A stretch of DNA of 64,000 nt, taken from Desmodus rotundus (lineage: Eukaryota > Chordata > Mammalia > Chiroptera > Phyllostomidae). The notes below the pieces were generated by a model. The model saw only the letters and a program-made list of their open reading frames with translations. It searched no databases and had not been told where the DNA came from. Location: assembly GCF_022682495.2 (NCBI RefSeq), contig NC_071388.1, positions 85,561,073 to 85,625,072 on the forward strand, in the 5' to 3' direction. A program made the translations under genes and the position numbers. Positions 1 through 11,524 of the stretch are shown here, one piece after another. The first letter of the stretch is position 1, and each line of letters begins with the position of its first letter.

Positions 1-650
1 CTTGGCTTCTCAGGCAAGAACTCAGGGAAGTTTTTCAGGGATATCACCATTGTTTAAGTCAAGTCCTAAGCTTTTCTGCTTCAACTTTTGAAAACAAAAT
101 TAGCTAAAACTTGAAGGCAGCCTGAAAAACGTTAAACATGGTGAACAACAATAATAAAAGTCAAAATAACGATGATTTGTCCAAGAGAGAATGAGGACAC
201 AGTTTTGACTTGGAACAGAGTTTGTATAAGGAAGAAGTGAGAAGTAGGACCTGAAAAGTAAGCTGGTGGCAGATAACAAAAGGTCCTCAGTGCCAGCCAA
301 ACATGATGCTTTTGTTCAGTAGTTAAAATGGCCAAAGCAGTGCGATGCACAACAAATTGGGAGAGAAGTTAGACAACCCGGTCAGAATGTGATTGCAGTG
401 GTCCTGCTGTGGGGACATACATTGGAGCAGGGATGAGAAAAAAAAGGAGACAGAGTATTTTAAAGGGTAAAGAAAAAAGACATATTTACCAACAAAGTAT
501 TGCTCACAATCCCAACCTAAAAAGTGTTGTCAGGCCACATTTTCCCGAGTACTTAAGTCTCTGAATTCAGTTGCCAGAGATATGTTGATTCTTCCAGATA
601 TTTTAGTGGCTGAGAAGGCTCCTTTGCTCACCGTGAGCATTAAATCAGTG
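1..650. other. Unassigned non-coding sequence
   Basis: No gene, RNA or repeat that I recognise. The short open frames on both strands look like chance. A stretch around 180-430 has the look of a very old interspersed repeat but I cannot name it. Confidence 0.4.
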
Positions 651-654
651 TGGG

Positions 655-1165
655 TGCTCGTAATAATGTAAACTGTGTTTGTGCATCCATACTCCTTGCA
701 ACATTATTCACGCCAGCCAAAAGGTGGAAACAAGCCAAATGTCCACCCACAAACGAACAGATACACAAAATGTAATACATACACACAATGGAATATTTTT
801 CAGCCTTAAAAGGAAATAAAATCCTGGTTCATGCTACAACGGAAGAGTTCTGAAGACATCGCGTTAAGTGAAACAAGCACGACACAGAAGGACGACTGTA
901 CTCTGACTGCACTCACACAAGGCACACAGGCAGGGACGTCCACAGAGATAGAAGGCAGAGTAATCGTTGCCTGGGGCTTGCAGAAAGGAAAACAGGAAGT
1001 TATTGTTTAATGGGTGTGGAGTTTCCCTTAGGAATGATAAAAAATTTCTAGAGACAGATAGTGGGGATGGTTGCACAATAATGTGAGTGTACTTAATGCC
1101 ACTTCCCTGTACACTGATAATGGATAAATGTCTTATGTTATATGCGTTTTACAACCATGAAAACA
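655..1165 (+). mobile_element. Old L1 (L1M-type) 3' end fragment
   Basis: The order of phrases is that of an L1 ORF2 C-terminus and 3' UTR on the plus strand: the stretch for a synthetic-looking 'cattattcac' segment, then 'ggtggaaacaagccaaatg', the 'caatggaata' motif, 'ttaagtgaaa', and a 3' UTR with 'tggttgcacaat'. The reading frame is fully decayed. There is no poly-A tail or target-site duplication, so it is an old fragment. Confidence 0.8.
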
Positions 1166-1594
1166 ATAGCATGGCTCTGATGCCCTGAGGGGAGGAAAAG
1201 GGAAAGGTCAGGCTTGCCAACCCATTTAGCCAAGCGGCTCATCCAAGAGGGAGCCCTTCCCCAGGTCACACACCATTCATTGACTTGTTCAACTGGAGAG
1301 ACGAAAAGAAAAAGTGCCAACCACCATCTACATCAAAATGGTAATGGTAGCACAAGGGCACAAGCCTGTCTGCTTGTCATCTGCCCTGGCCGGACACTCA
1401 CGGGAAAAGATAAGTCACTTTACTAGTCAAATCAACACCTTACCTTGGTACTTCCCCTTGATAACAAACTCCTCAAGGAAAGGAAAAGTAACTTGCCTAT
1501 CTCCGTCTCCAGAAGCCCAGAGCCATGACAAATGCTTCATAGACACAGTCACTGAGCTTTAGGGAACTACAATTACTTAATATACTTCTCCCGG
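1166..1594. other. Unassigned non-coding sequence
   Basis: Nothing recognised. Overlapping frames at 1214-1562 share no pattern with a known family. Confidence 0.4.
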
Positions 1595-1765
1595 TTTAAA
1601 TGTTCCCTGTGTTCAGCACTATGCCAGGTGGAATGCAAATATGGAAAAAGTATAAGACACGGTCCCTGCCTTTTAAGATCATATAATCTACTTGAGGGGA
1701 CAAAAATCGTACAATGATACAATAATGAACATTATGAGGCAGAATATAATTAGGCGCTAAATTGT
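1595..1765. repeat. Possible MIR/L2-class fragment
   Basis: Contains the phrase pattern 'cagcactatgccaggtg' followed by 'aagacacggtccctgcctt', which is typical of old MIR/L2-era repeats. It is too diverged for me to give the family or orientation. Confidence 0.3.
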
Positions 1766-2584
1766 GTAGTGCAGATTATAAGTACTCTAGGAGGCCATAA
1801 AAATGTCCAACATCCTGTGGAAATGAATAATGGGTGGGGAAGTCTTTACTCAGTACCTGCTTGTAAGAGCAAGCAGAGAAAGCTATTAAATGGAATGAAG
1901 GCTTTTAAAAATATTCATTACATTTTAATTTTATGTGTTATACACCTCCTCTTCCAAACAATCCCTTTCTTAATGTTTTTTCAGATTTATTTTTTTTCCT
2001 TAGGCTATTTTACAAGTCATTAGAGAATGTCTCAAAGGAAAATAAATAAACGTGCCAACAACCATTTGAATGAATGTGTAAATCACCGTGAAACAGAGGT
2101 ACTCAATGAAAAATTAGTAAATTCAGCCTTCATAAAAATAAACCTTTCATTCAAAGCTTAATTTGTTCACACAAAGCCAAGAAATAGTTATACGTTCTCC
2201 CCGCCTGCCCACATGAGTGCTAATGAGATCCAACGACAATTTTATTCATTTATCATCAGAATTCATACCATCTGCTTTAAACTGGGAATTTCACATTCCT
2301 CTGCATGGCATAGATCAAAACAGAGATTTTTGGTCCTACGAAGACTCAAACTGTGAGTGTGTATATCTTTTTCTTATGGCCAACCCCAAACATTAAAAAT
2401 TGTATGGCTGTGTAGCTTAAGCAGTGAGCTGAAAAAGCAAGGCATTAAATTCTAGTTCCTGTACTCTGTCTCCATCACGTTCTTTATCCCTCTTCCCTAA
2501 GTAGCAATCAAACAGATTGTGCTCCATCAGAACTGAGTAAACACAGAGCCACCTGGTATTTCTCAGTCAACTGCTAGCCCCACT
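1766..2584. other. Unassigned non-coding sequence
   Basis: AT-rich. No gene or named repeat recognised. Confidence 0.4.
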
Positions 2585-3335
2585 TAATACACTGCTACAT
2601 AACAAAGTATCCCGATACTTCGTGACTTAAAACAAGCATTTTGTTTCACTCACAATTTTGTGGATCAGAAATTTAGGAGAGCTCAGCTTGGGCTTGGGGC
2701 TTCATCACATCCACCTGGAGCCACCTGATAGCTGAGCAGATAATCAATGTTCAAGATGGTTTCCTCCCTTAAATGTCTTGCACTTCTGTGGTACCACTCT
2801 CTCTCTCATCCTCTAGAAAGAGCCAGGACTAGGGCAAGGCAAAAAGAGGAGCTTTGGGCATAACATTTTTAAGTGAACTCACTTTCAAGTGCTGCCCTTG
2901 GACTGCCTCGGCCCTGAGACTGAGCACCTTCTTAAGAGTGAAGCTCCTGGAGTGCAGAATTTAAGGAGGTGCTGTGCTCAGTGTCAGGCAAGGGCCCCGG
3001 AGAATGAGTGCCTCCTTGAATCTTGCACCCTAGCCACCTCACTTGCCTTTCCCTAGCCCTGGCCCTGCCTCAGGGCCTCTCCACATGGCTTAGTAGTGTT
3101 GGGGCTTCTCACAGCATGGTGGGCTCAGGAACGTCACCCCTCCCACATGCTAGTTATCTCTAGCGGCTAGGTCAGGAAAGGTCTATGCATTTCACTAGTG
3201 TCACTTTGGCCCTGTTCTATTGGTCAAAGTAGTCACTAGCTCTGCCCAGATTCATGGGTAGAGAAACAAGCACCACCTGCTGAGCAGGGTCTAAGATGGT
3301 GTCACTGCAGAAAAGCAAGTGGTATGAGACCTTTG
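2585..3335 (-). mobile_element. LTR-like relic, probably MaLR class, antisense
   Basis: Read on the minus strand this ends in the typical run around 'cttaaaacaa', 'ataacaaagtatccc' and 'cactgctac'. Further in are the 'cttctcacagcatggtg' and 'ttctattggtcaaagtagtc' phrases seen in such LTRs. The two halves could be separate elements. The sub-family is uncertain. Confidence 0.45.
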
Positions 3336-3344
3336 TGCAGCCAT

Positions 3345-4165
3345 CTTTGCAAAATACCCTCTTCCACATCTTTCCTTATAAACTTCCCTTCACATTATTC
3401 CTGGAATGCTGTAACATCCTCCTAATTAATACCCTCACCCTGAACTTTGTCTTCAGTTCAGTGTACTGAAGTATGCAGCTTGCTACCACACCTCCCTGTA
3501 ATAACTATCTTATTAGTTCCCTTGCTTAAGATTTCCAGTGATCCCCCAGCTTATAAATAAAACCCATACTCTTCTACCTACCATTAAAATGCTTCATGCT
3601 TTGGTGTCATCTCACTTATTATCAGTTGAATTGTATCCTCCAAAAGGATAGGTTCAAATCCTAACCTCCCAGTGCCTATAAATGTAACCTATTTGGACAT
3701 AAGGTCTTTATAGGTATAAGCAAATTAAAATAAGGTTGTACTATATTAGGTTGGACCTTAATCCAATGACCAATGTCTCTATAAGAAAAAGGGGAGAGAG
3801 AGGTCTGGACAAAGAGACTCAGACAAGACTTAGGAGAGAAGGCCATGTGAAGACAGAGACAGATTGGAGTGATACATCTACCAGCCAAGAAATGCCAATG
3901 ATTGCCAGGAGGTAGAAAGAGACAAGGAAGGATTCTTCCCGGGCGCCTTCAGAGGAAGCATGACCCTGCCAACACCTTGATTTCAGACTTCCGGCCTCCT
4001 GACTATGAGAGGACGAATTTCTGTTATTGTAAGCTGCAAGGGTTGTGGTAATTTGTTATGGCAGCCCTAGGAAACTAACAAGCTGCACCCCTACTGCGTC
4101 CAAACACTCCTCCTTTACTTAGGCAAAGGTCTTTTTCCTGTCCCCATATTCCAATTAATTACAGC
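3345..4165 (+). mobile_element. L2 fragment, split by an MLT1 LTR
   Basis: 3345-3617 and 4081-4165 read as one L2 LINE 3' region: 'ccagtgatcccccagcttat', 'acccatactcttctacc', then after the interruption the 'caaacactcctcctttac' segment. The MLT1 at 3618-4080 sits between them, so the L2 is older. Confidence 0.5.
3618..4080 (+). mobile_element. MLT1-type solo LTR (ERVL-MaLR)
   Basis: Recognised from 5' to 3' landmarks of MLT1: 'gttgaattgtatcctcc' near the start, 'aggttggaccttaatccaat', 'aaggccatgtgaagac', 'gccaacaccttgatttcag' and the terminal 'atggcagccctaggaaac'. It is inserted in an L2 fragment. Non-coding; MaLR LTRs can act as promoters in germ cells and early embryo, but nothing here shows that. 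Confidence 0.8.
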
Positions 4166-4169
4166 ATCT

Positions 4170-5076
4170 GTCTTTGTCTTCTCCTTCCACTAAAAGGAGC
4201 AAAGCAAAGCGGTACACACACCTATAAATTGTGGCTGAGTTATAACTGACATCTTCCGGCACTCTGCTAGGCAGAGCTACTTGTCCCAAATGCTGAGTCA
4301 GAGTGTACCTGATATAAAGAGAGTTATACACATTTGTCATCTTAAAAAAAAATGTTGAGAAGATACTAAGTTTTTTAGTAATTGCTTAGACTTAGCAGTA
4401 GAACAATTCTTTCCCTGTCATATTCTTTGTTCATCAAAAAGAAAAGTGTTTAAGTGAGAGAGTACAGTATAGAAACAGATGGTGCAAAGCTATAGAGGTC
4501 CTTCCTTGGCTCCTCACCTCTTCGCTGTCAGAGAGTGTATGAACTGCAGAGGCTTTAATCAACTGAACCAAAAATGACTTCCAAATGGTAATTCAACAAC
4601 TTCGAGCTCTGGCAGGACTGCCCTCGTTATTGTTCCCATTTCCATTGTCAGACACAGTATATGAAAATCTCCTCAAGGAATCTGGGAGGTCATTTAGCCT
4701 TTTCCAACACTACCTGATACGGTAACATGTGCAAAACAGACACAATTCTTTTTACTAATGGTCAGGATGGGACATTTTAGAGTACATATGGATCATTTGG
4801 CTGTAAATATAAGTCAGGCCAGAGATTTGTGGGACAGTGTGTGGAAGGCAGGAAGTGATCTATTGTCCTGTTCTAGCCTATGCTGGTCGCTCTACACCTG
4901 CAGCCCGGAAGGCCCTGTGGGTGCCACACCTTTACATGGAAGTAGGCAACCTGGAAGGCATTTCAGAAAGTGAGCAAGATAGAGAAGAGGCTTCAGGATG
5001 AGCAGAATAATACAGCGATGTTTAACTTAAAAGAGTAGAAGTTTCAGGGGGAAAAATAAATTTATCTTAATATATA
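4170..5076. other. Unassigned non-coding sequence
   Basis: No gene recognised. Contains only short chance open frames. Confidence 0.4.
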
Positions 5077-5345
5077 AGAAAGACTTTCCTAGCCCTGGCT
5101 GGTGTGGCTCAGTGGATTGAGTGCCAGCCTGAAAATCAAAGGGTCATTGGTTCAATTCCCAGTCAGGGCACATGCCTGGGTTGCAGGCCAGGTCCCCAGT
5201 AGGGGGCATGCTAGAGGCAACCATACATTGATATTTCTCTCCCTTTCTCCCTTCCCCTCTCTAAAAATAATAAAATCTTGAAAGGAAGGAAGGAAGGAAG
5301 GAAGGAAGGAAGGAAGGAAGGAAGGAAGGAAGGAAGACAGACTTT
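5077..5345 (+). mobile_element. VES SINE with expanded tail
   Basis: The body begins at 5092 (gccctggctgg) and is a tRNA-derived SINE of the bat VES type. Box A is at about 5105 (tggctcagtgg) and box B at 5149-5159 (ggttcaattcc). The tRNA-unrelated part is 'cctgggttgcaggccagg', then a pyrimidine-rich end with 'ctctctaaaaataa'. The target-site duplication is imperfect: agaaagacttt at 5077-5087 and agacagacttt at 5335-5345. The duplication lies beyond the AAGG microsatellite, so the microsatellite grew inside the SINE's tail. Positions 5196-5208 match the CTCF core (see findings). Dead unless transcribed by RNA polymerase III. Confidence 0.9.
5281..5336 (+). repeat. (AAGG)n microsatellite
   Basis: About 13 nearly perfect tandem units, grown from the A-rich tail of the VES SINE. 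Each unit carries a GGAA core. Confidence 0.97.
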
Positions 5346-5904
5346 TATAGTAAAGAGTGAGACTTATTGTTTGTGTTCCAAAGAGTAAAGCTGTCACCAA
5401 TAAATGGAAGTTACAGGAAGACAAATTCTGAATTCTCATAGGAGATATCCTAAAAATCAAGGTAGTAATTGTGAATTGTCCCTGAAAATGTTCATGCAAA
5501 AACTTAGAACTTCTCAACAATACCTTATTTATCTTTATAGTCCTAATGCATAGCATACTCACATATAATAACTGACTAATATGTATTTGATAAACAAAAG
5601 GAAATTCAAACGGTCCCTTCTAAACCTGGGATTCCAGTACCTTAGGCTTCCAAAAGAAACTCAATTATGAGTCACCGTGTTTTCCTGGCCATGTGTCCCG
5701 CAGTCATAGTTCCTTTCAGCGGGATGTGTACCCCTCAGGAAAATAAAAAGATCCCAAACTTATCAGTAGGGACATTTCGGGTAGTAATACATAGTAATTA
5801 AGCATAAAATGTGAAACACTTAACGAGTTCAAAGATTCGAATACACTTATTTACACATATGCTTAATCCCTCTAAAATTCCCTATTCAAGGCAAAAGTGA
5901 GCTG
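5346..5904. other. Unassigned non-coding sequence
   Basis: No gene or repeat recognised. Confidence 0.4.
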
Positions 5905-6105
5905 CAATTTAGCAGACCTTCATCACAGGCATTATGCTCAGTGCTTCCATTTCATTCAAAAGCATTTACTGAACGCTGACGGCGCGCCAGGCGTGCCTAG
6001 TACTTTCAACCAATTTAGTGAAGTAGGTATTAATATCTCCACTTGAAAACCAAAGGAGTTATGTAACCTGTCCAAGTTCAGGCTGCCACTATACAGAGCA
6101 TCTGT
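5905..6105 (-). mobile_element. MIR SINE fragment, antisense
   Basis: Reverse complement of the MIR core and 3' half: 'gcatttactgaacgctgac', a degraded 'gccaggcgtgcctagtact', then 'gaagtaggtattaatatctcc' shortened, and 'aacctgtccaagttca'. The inserted CpG-rich 'cggcgcgccaggcg' stretch is unusual for so old an element. Confidence 0.55.
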
Positions 6106-7234
6106 GCAAATGTTTTGTTTTGTTTTTTTTTTTTTTAAATGCAAGGTACTTCCTCAGGATAGTGCACTTTCATTTGTCAGAAAATGTATCATAATGCACT
6201 AATTTTATTAGAACAAGAACCTTTGCTGTCTTATGCCATTAAATTGTCTCAATAAGTATTCAGACCGATAATGTCTATGATCCAAATAGCGTGCACTTTA
6301 GATGAGACTTCCGTGCGTGCACAATATCCGCCACGGTAAACGGCAGTCCTCCGAGTCTAACATGTGCAGCGCCAGGGATTTTACGCCACAGTAAACCAGT
6401 GACTCCCGCCCTAAAGGAGAATGATCAAGAGTTTCACACAAATACATAACCCTCTGGTTGTGCGTTACTGCTGTCTCTTTTCAGCACTGTTTCATACTCT
6501 ATAACTCAGAATATGTATTTAAATGGGCATAACCCCACTGAATATACAGGAAAAAATAACAATAGGTGAATGAGAAGGGTTTCTCAGAAAACCCATCATC
6601 AACATGTCCCAAACAAAAATGGCTTCTCCAAAGTCTGATTTACCTACCGGAAAAAGGGGAAAATATTGTTAAGATGAGTATGAAACTGTCGTTTTTATAT
6701 ATGTCAACCAAATAATGAGAGCCTAAAGGTCTTAATTATTACAAAAATAACTTAGATTATTAGTCCTTCAGATCAAGTTCAAAATCAAGTCAAAGTGCTT
6801 CAGATCAGTATTAAGCCAAATTCTGGAAGAAAGGTATTTAGATAACAGGGGTCTTTATGAAAAGGTTTTGGCTTTTCCTAGGGAAGATATCCCTGAATGA
6901 GAAATGGCCTCAATACCCAATGGAAATTAAAATATCCTTATAAAGAGCAGTGTGTGCTTATGTGGTGCTTCAGGCACCCAAACCACACTTGCTGGGCCCC
7001 TCCTACGCTGCAGGTTTTGTATTAGATGCTGAGAACACAGTGATGATCACATACAGACCACCCTCCGCTCTTGCTCCAGCAGGAACGTTAACGCAAAAAA
7101 GGTAAGTGTGACAAGTGCTACAATAGAGATCTAGACGAACTGTGATTGGTCCACTTGATATTCTCCATACATAATTTCTTGGAATTTAGGTAAACAGAGC
7201 TCACAAAAATTTAAGTAAACTTTAAAATTAACTC
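6106..7234. other. Unassigned; CpG-containing single-copy-like stretch at 6290-6420
   Basis: Mostly unrecognised. 6290-6420 is richer in CpG than its surroundings and holds two near-identical 13-mers at 6329-6341 and 6384-6396 (cgccacggtaaac and cgccacagtaaac). A poor MIR/L2-like signal lies at about 6990-7140. Confidence 0.4.
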
Positions 7235-7345
7235 ACAAACAGGAAAAAGGACTCATGGACAATAGTGTGGTGATCACTGGGGGGAGGGGAGTATACGGGG
7301 ACTAGAAGTTAATGGAAGAAAATACAATAAAGATTAAAAAACAAA
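7235..7345 (+). mobile_element. L1 3' UTR fragment
   Basis: Short plus-strand piece with the L1 3' UTR pattern 'tggtgatcactggggggag' and an A-rich end with aataaag at about 7328. Confidence 0.5.
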
Positions 7346-7997
7346 AATGTCACTATCATCATACCTAACACATAGTGAATTTATAATAGATATGGCATGA
7401 ATAAATACATGAATTTTCCCGCTTACAGATTAGAGTTGGGCTGTAAACAAACATCCACATAAATTATAGCAGAAGTGTTCATGAATACAAAAATTTTTAA
7501 GTAGCCAAAAGCCTAAGGCGGTTTGAGAGAAGTCATTTAAATACAAACATCATAATGAACAGTTTAAAACATACAAAATTATGTGTAATGTGTCTTAGGG
7601 CTATTTAATGATATATTTTCAGCATCTCAATAGCACATTTATTTTTATTTTCGAAGCTATGTGGACAATTTTTTCCCTAAATCTCAGCCTTATTTATCAG
7701 TCTGGCTTTGGCAAGAGTGATCAACTATGAGGAACTCTAAGAACATCCACTGTTTTCAGCCATCCACACAGCGGACGTCTGAGCTTACATGCAAAAGCGG
7801 CAGACAGCCGGGGACATAGAACCCTTGCTGGACAGAGGGGATCTGCACACACGAATTCCAGCTTTTCAGGTGGATAATTTGAGGTGAATGTCTGTACCTT
7901 CAACAGTTTTAACCATTCTGCCCTCTACTAACCAAGGATGTTTACCTGAAATATAAGCAAAATTTTGCATATCTTACTCACTTTTTGTGTTTTGTGC
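7346..7997. other. Unassigned non-coding sequence
   Basis: AT-rich and unrecognised. Confidence 0.4.
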
Positions 7998-8225
7998 TTC
8001 CTTTTTACTGAATGTATTGGGGTGACATTGGTTAATAAAAATATATAGGTTTCAGGTGTCCAATTCTTTAACATCATCTGTAAATTGTACTGTGTGCTCA
8101 CCACCCCAAGTCAAGTCTCTTTCAGTTGCCATTTATCCCCCCTTCACCCTTCTCTATGCACCCCCCACTCCCCTTTCCCTCCGGTAACCTCAAGACCGTT
8201 GTCTGTGTCTGAGGTTTTTTTCCTT
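7998..8225 (-). mobile_element. L1M-type 3' UTR, antisense
   Basis: Carries the L1M 3' UTR in reverse: 'tattggggtgacattggtt', 'tataggtttcaggtgt', 'acatcatctgtaaattg', 'gtgctcaccacccc' and 'ccctccggtaacc'. The same 3' end recurs at 11525-11765, so the two are copies of one L1 family. Confidence 0.8.
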
Positions 8226-9328
8226 TGCTTCTTAAGACTTGGTTTTGTTCCTCTCACATTCTATTATAAATAGCTTGAGGATGGGAGCCTGTCTGAGAAG
8301 TCCTCTCAGCAGCATCTAGCCCAGCACCACATGCAATGAAACATTTACAAAACGCTCTGTAGGCCGCCTCACATGTGAAATTCAGAAGTTGGCACTTTTT
8401 AAAAGTCATACTTTCAGGTCACATCTGATGTGGAGGAAAAGCACAAAATACTAGAATTAAAAGAGGCCTGCACTATTCAGAATAGTACAGTCAACAATTT
8501 GTTTAACCTTCCAAACTTCTTCCATCCTAATTCCTATCACCACCGCTTACCAGAAAATACTTCCAAACTTTCCATGTGGAGTCTACAGAGCTTTAGATGG
8601 GAAAGGAGGGAGACTATAAACGTAACTTCAGAGCTGGAGAGCTCCCGCAGAGCGAGGAGGTAGTTGCACCTGCACCAGGATGGGACTCGCGGTGGCGACT
8701 GGGCCTTCTCCTGAATTTGTCCTCCCTCGCCACCCCCCACACTGGTCCCTGCACAGCGCTTGCAGTTGTGCAGAGGACTCAGTGCAGAAGTGATCGAGCT
8801 GTGGACCTGTCGAGGGGGTCCCGAGTGAGTGCTTGAAGCACCCAAGATTTTCTAAAGCAACAGGGGAAATGGTGGAAAATTCACCATCGCCATTGCCAGA
8901 AAGAGCGATTTATGGTTTTGTTCTTTTTTAAAGCAACCCATCTGGCCTCATATTATATCACTTGTGGACTTTTATTTTTGAATCTTGGCTAAATTCCTTA
9001 TACTTAATTTATTGACTTCAACAATATTATGCAGTGCAGGTGCATTGCGTTGCTTATCCACCTCCTCATTCCATAGTAATCACTTTTGTACTCTTATTTG
9101 GAATAAATATAAGTACCTCTTTACTTAATTCCATTAATACATTCACAGGTCACTAAGCTAGAAGTCAACAGCAGAAGAAATGCCAAGGAGAGGCCATCCT
9201 AGCAATGACATAGTACTACCAGTGAAGTAAACCAAATGTTCTTTCGTGTGGTCCAAGACCTTCACACCAAAACCTGAATTGTATGTAGACTAATACCAAG
9301 CATTCATTAAACATTTTTGGCAAAAACC

Positions 9329-9349
9329 TTTTTTTTTTTTTTTTTTTTT
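9329..9349. repeat. Poly-T tract
   Basis: 21 consecutive T, possibly the tail of a minus-strand retroposon whose body I cannot identify in 9350-9480. Confidence 0.9.
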
Positions 9350-9628
9350 GAAAAACAGACATGGTGTTTGTTTACTCTCTTGAAAAGAAAGTACAGGTTT
9401 CCACCCTATCTTCAGTAGGGGCATGTATGCAGATCTGATAAGGATGTGCACAGGCAGAAATGTGAAGAATCCCGTATGCATTTAGCAACATAAAAACAAT
9501 CATTAAAAAGAGACATTTCCTCAGGTAATTACAGGCTAAAATTTTTTGTTCTTCTATCTTTCTTTTTAATTAAAAAGGTTTCTTATTACCCCAAAGAGTT
9601 GGAATGCAAATATTCCTAATACTTTCTT

Positions 9629-9654
9629 CTAGGGGGAATATAAATTCCCCCTAG
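9629..9654. repeat. Perfect 11-bp inverted repeat with 4-base loop
   Basis: The arm ctagggggaat at 9629-9639 and its exact complement at 9644-9654 surround the loop ataa. No named repeat is visible around it. Confidence 0.95.
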
Positions 9655-9976
9655 TTTCATTCTTCTCCTGCACTGAGATCAAAATGTACATCCTCCTGGC
9701 ATAGGCGCTAGTGCTAGGCAGCCATTGAGTGGTCATACTCACTCAACAGAAGTTTGTTACAAATGTATGCAAAATTTGTGCTAAGCGCTGCAGTACTAGG
9801 GAATATGCAAAAATACATTAAGAAAGGATAGCCAACATTCCTGATTTGTAATTTAAACAAATAAAATTAATATAAATATACATAAAATGAAACAGTAAAA
9901 AGGAGAAGAAATGAAATGGCAGGGGAAGGGATGGGATGGAATAAAAAAAAATGAAGTGAAAAGAAATGGGAAAATT

Positions 9977-10204
9977 GCCCTGGCTGGTGTGGCTTGGTGG
10001 ATTGAGGACTGGCCTGCTAACCAAAAGGTCACCAGTTTGATTCCCTATCAGAGCACATGCCTGGGTTGCAGGCCAGGTCCCCAGTAGGGGGTGCAGGAGA
10101 GGCAACCACACATTGATGTTTCTCTCCCTCTCTTTCTCCTTCCCTTCCCCTCTCTCTAAAAATAAATAAATAAAATCTTTAAAAAAAGAAGAAGAAGAAG
10201 AAGG
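9977..10204 (+). mobile_element. VES SINE
   Basis: Begins gccctggctgg at 9977. Box A reads tggcttggtgg and box B is degraded (agtttgattcc). It keeps 'ctgggttgcaggccagg' and 'acacattgatgtttctctcc', and ends in an A-rich tail expanded to (GAA)n at about 10186-10204. CTCF-core-like sequence lies at 10081-10093. Confidence 0.9.
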
Positions 10205-11524
10205 AATGAGTTTTCTACTCTTGACTCCTTGCATGGTTATCATACTATATAGTTCTACATTTTTCTAAATTACTATGAAAAGCTTAAGGCTATAGCCTAT
10301 CCAACTTTTTGCCACATCTTTAACACCTGCCATAGTGGGGAATGTAAATTTAAGTGAGTAGATAAATAAATAATAAGATTTCACACAAGAGAAACAGAAA
10401 GTGTTATGAGCACTGAAATTGACACTGTGAATATACCTCAAGCTTTAAGGAATCAGCTTGTTAATTGTTACCTGAAGGAAGTCATGTAAATGTTGTCTCA
10501 AATTCTTATTTAGTAAAATCCAACATTTGTGCCTTTGAAGTGGGAACTTCAGAAGTTTTAGAAGTGACACTCAGTGTGAAAAACTTAATCTTTAAAAAGA
10601 TTTGAAAAGAAAATAAAAAACTAAGAGTAATTCAGGAGTAATTCAGTCTCGATTTCTAGGTTTATCCTAACAGGGTGTAATTTTGTAGGTAAATATGCAT
10701 GTAATTTTCTAAATATTAAAAGGTTCTTCTCTAATCATGTTCCTCATGGACAAGGAGTCTGAGCAAAACCCAAAAGCTGAAGCAAGGTCCCAAGCTTGTA
10801 AATTGCTTTGATGGAGTGAGAGGAGATCCAGGCACCTTGTTACCTAATCCCTCTGGAAGCTCTGGCATGCAGGGACTAGCAGCCCGTGGGCCCTAGAGAT
10901 CTGAAACCCGGAACAGTTAACATGAAACTCCCACGCTCAAACACACAGATTGCACATGGGCTCACTTCCATCCAGGAGGTAGCCCTGTCCTCTTTAGGAA
11001 CTGCAGAGTAAACCAGGAAATCAACTCTGAGCATTATGTGTCTCTGCTCTGCCTCAGGACCCCAACCCACATTTTAATGGTTCTGAGAAGTTTCTATGAC
11101 CAAACCCACGAGAGGCAGAGACCTGAAGGCTTACAGATGACCCATCCAGGCTTTTCCTTGGAGACAAGCCAGTTTTCCAGCCAACACCCTCTGAGAGGAA
11201 TGCAGAGATCTGTTCAAGATCGAACTGCTTTTCCCTTATTGTATGTAAATTATTCACGACCCCTTCCTTCTGCACATTTTGCTCTCAGTTTTCTCTGCCT
11301 ACTCCCTGCTCCCACTTTACCAATTTTTCTCTAAGTTACCTCAATTGCCTTGTACTCTTGTTGCCCTCAGAAACTGAAAAAGATAACCGGGTTCCTTAGC
11401 CTAATAACTGAGTCAAAGACTTATTTTCAACATACCAGGGAGTAGGAAAAGCTGCAGGTTTTATGATTGTTTTTTGATATTCAGCTTTTTAGAAAGCAAT
11501 TCTTAAAATTACTCTGGTTTAGTT
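10205..11524. other. Unassigned non-coding sequence
   Basis: No gene or named repeat recognised. Frames at 10876-11334 overlap on both strands and show no family resemblance. Confidence 0.4.

Larger units (their letters stand above)
8226..9976. other. Unassigned; holds a poly-T tract and a hairpin palindrome
   Basis: No gene recognised. 8430-8845 is moderately GC-rich with overlapping open frames on both strands, none resembling a known protein. The poly-T tract and hairpin are listed separately. 9840-9970 is purine-rich. Confidence 0.4.

Noticed and set aside
5092..5160. A tRNA gene at the head of the VES SINE
   Set aside because: Boxes A and B are present, but the sequence cannot fold as a full cloverleaf and continues into the SINE body.
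5281..5336. A CRISPR array
   Set aside because: The repeats are 4-base direct units without spacers; this is a microsatellite in a mammalian genome.
5152..5562. A 136-residue minus-strand open frame
   Set aside because: It reads through the VES SINE in antisense and the AAGG microsatellite; its repeated serine-phenylalanine-leucine-proline units are the microsatellite translated.
9818..10243. A 141-residue minus-strand open frame
   Set aside because: It is an antisense reading of a VES SINE. The same peptide pattern appears at 29723-30031, 30195-30464 and 41613-41837, all VES copies.
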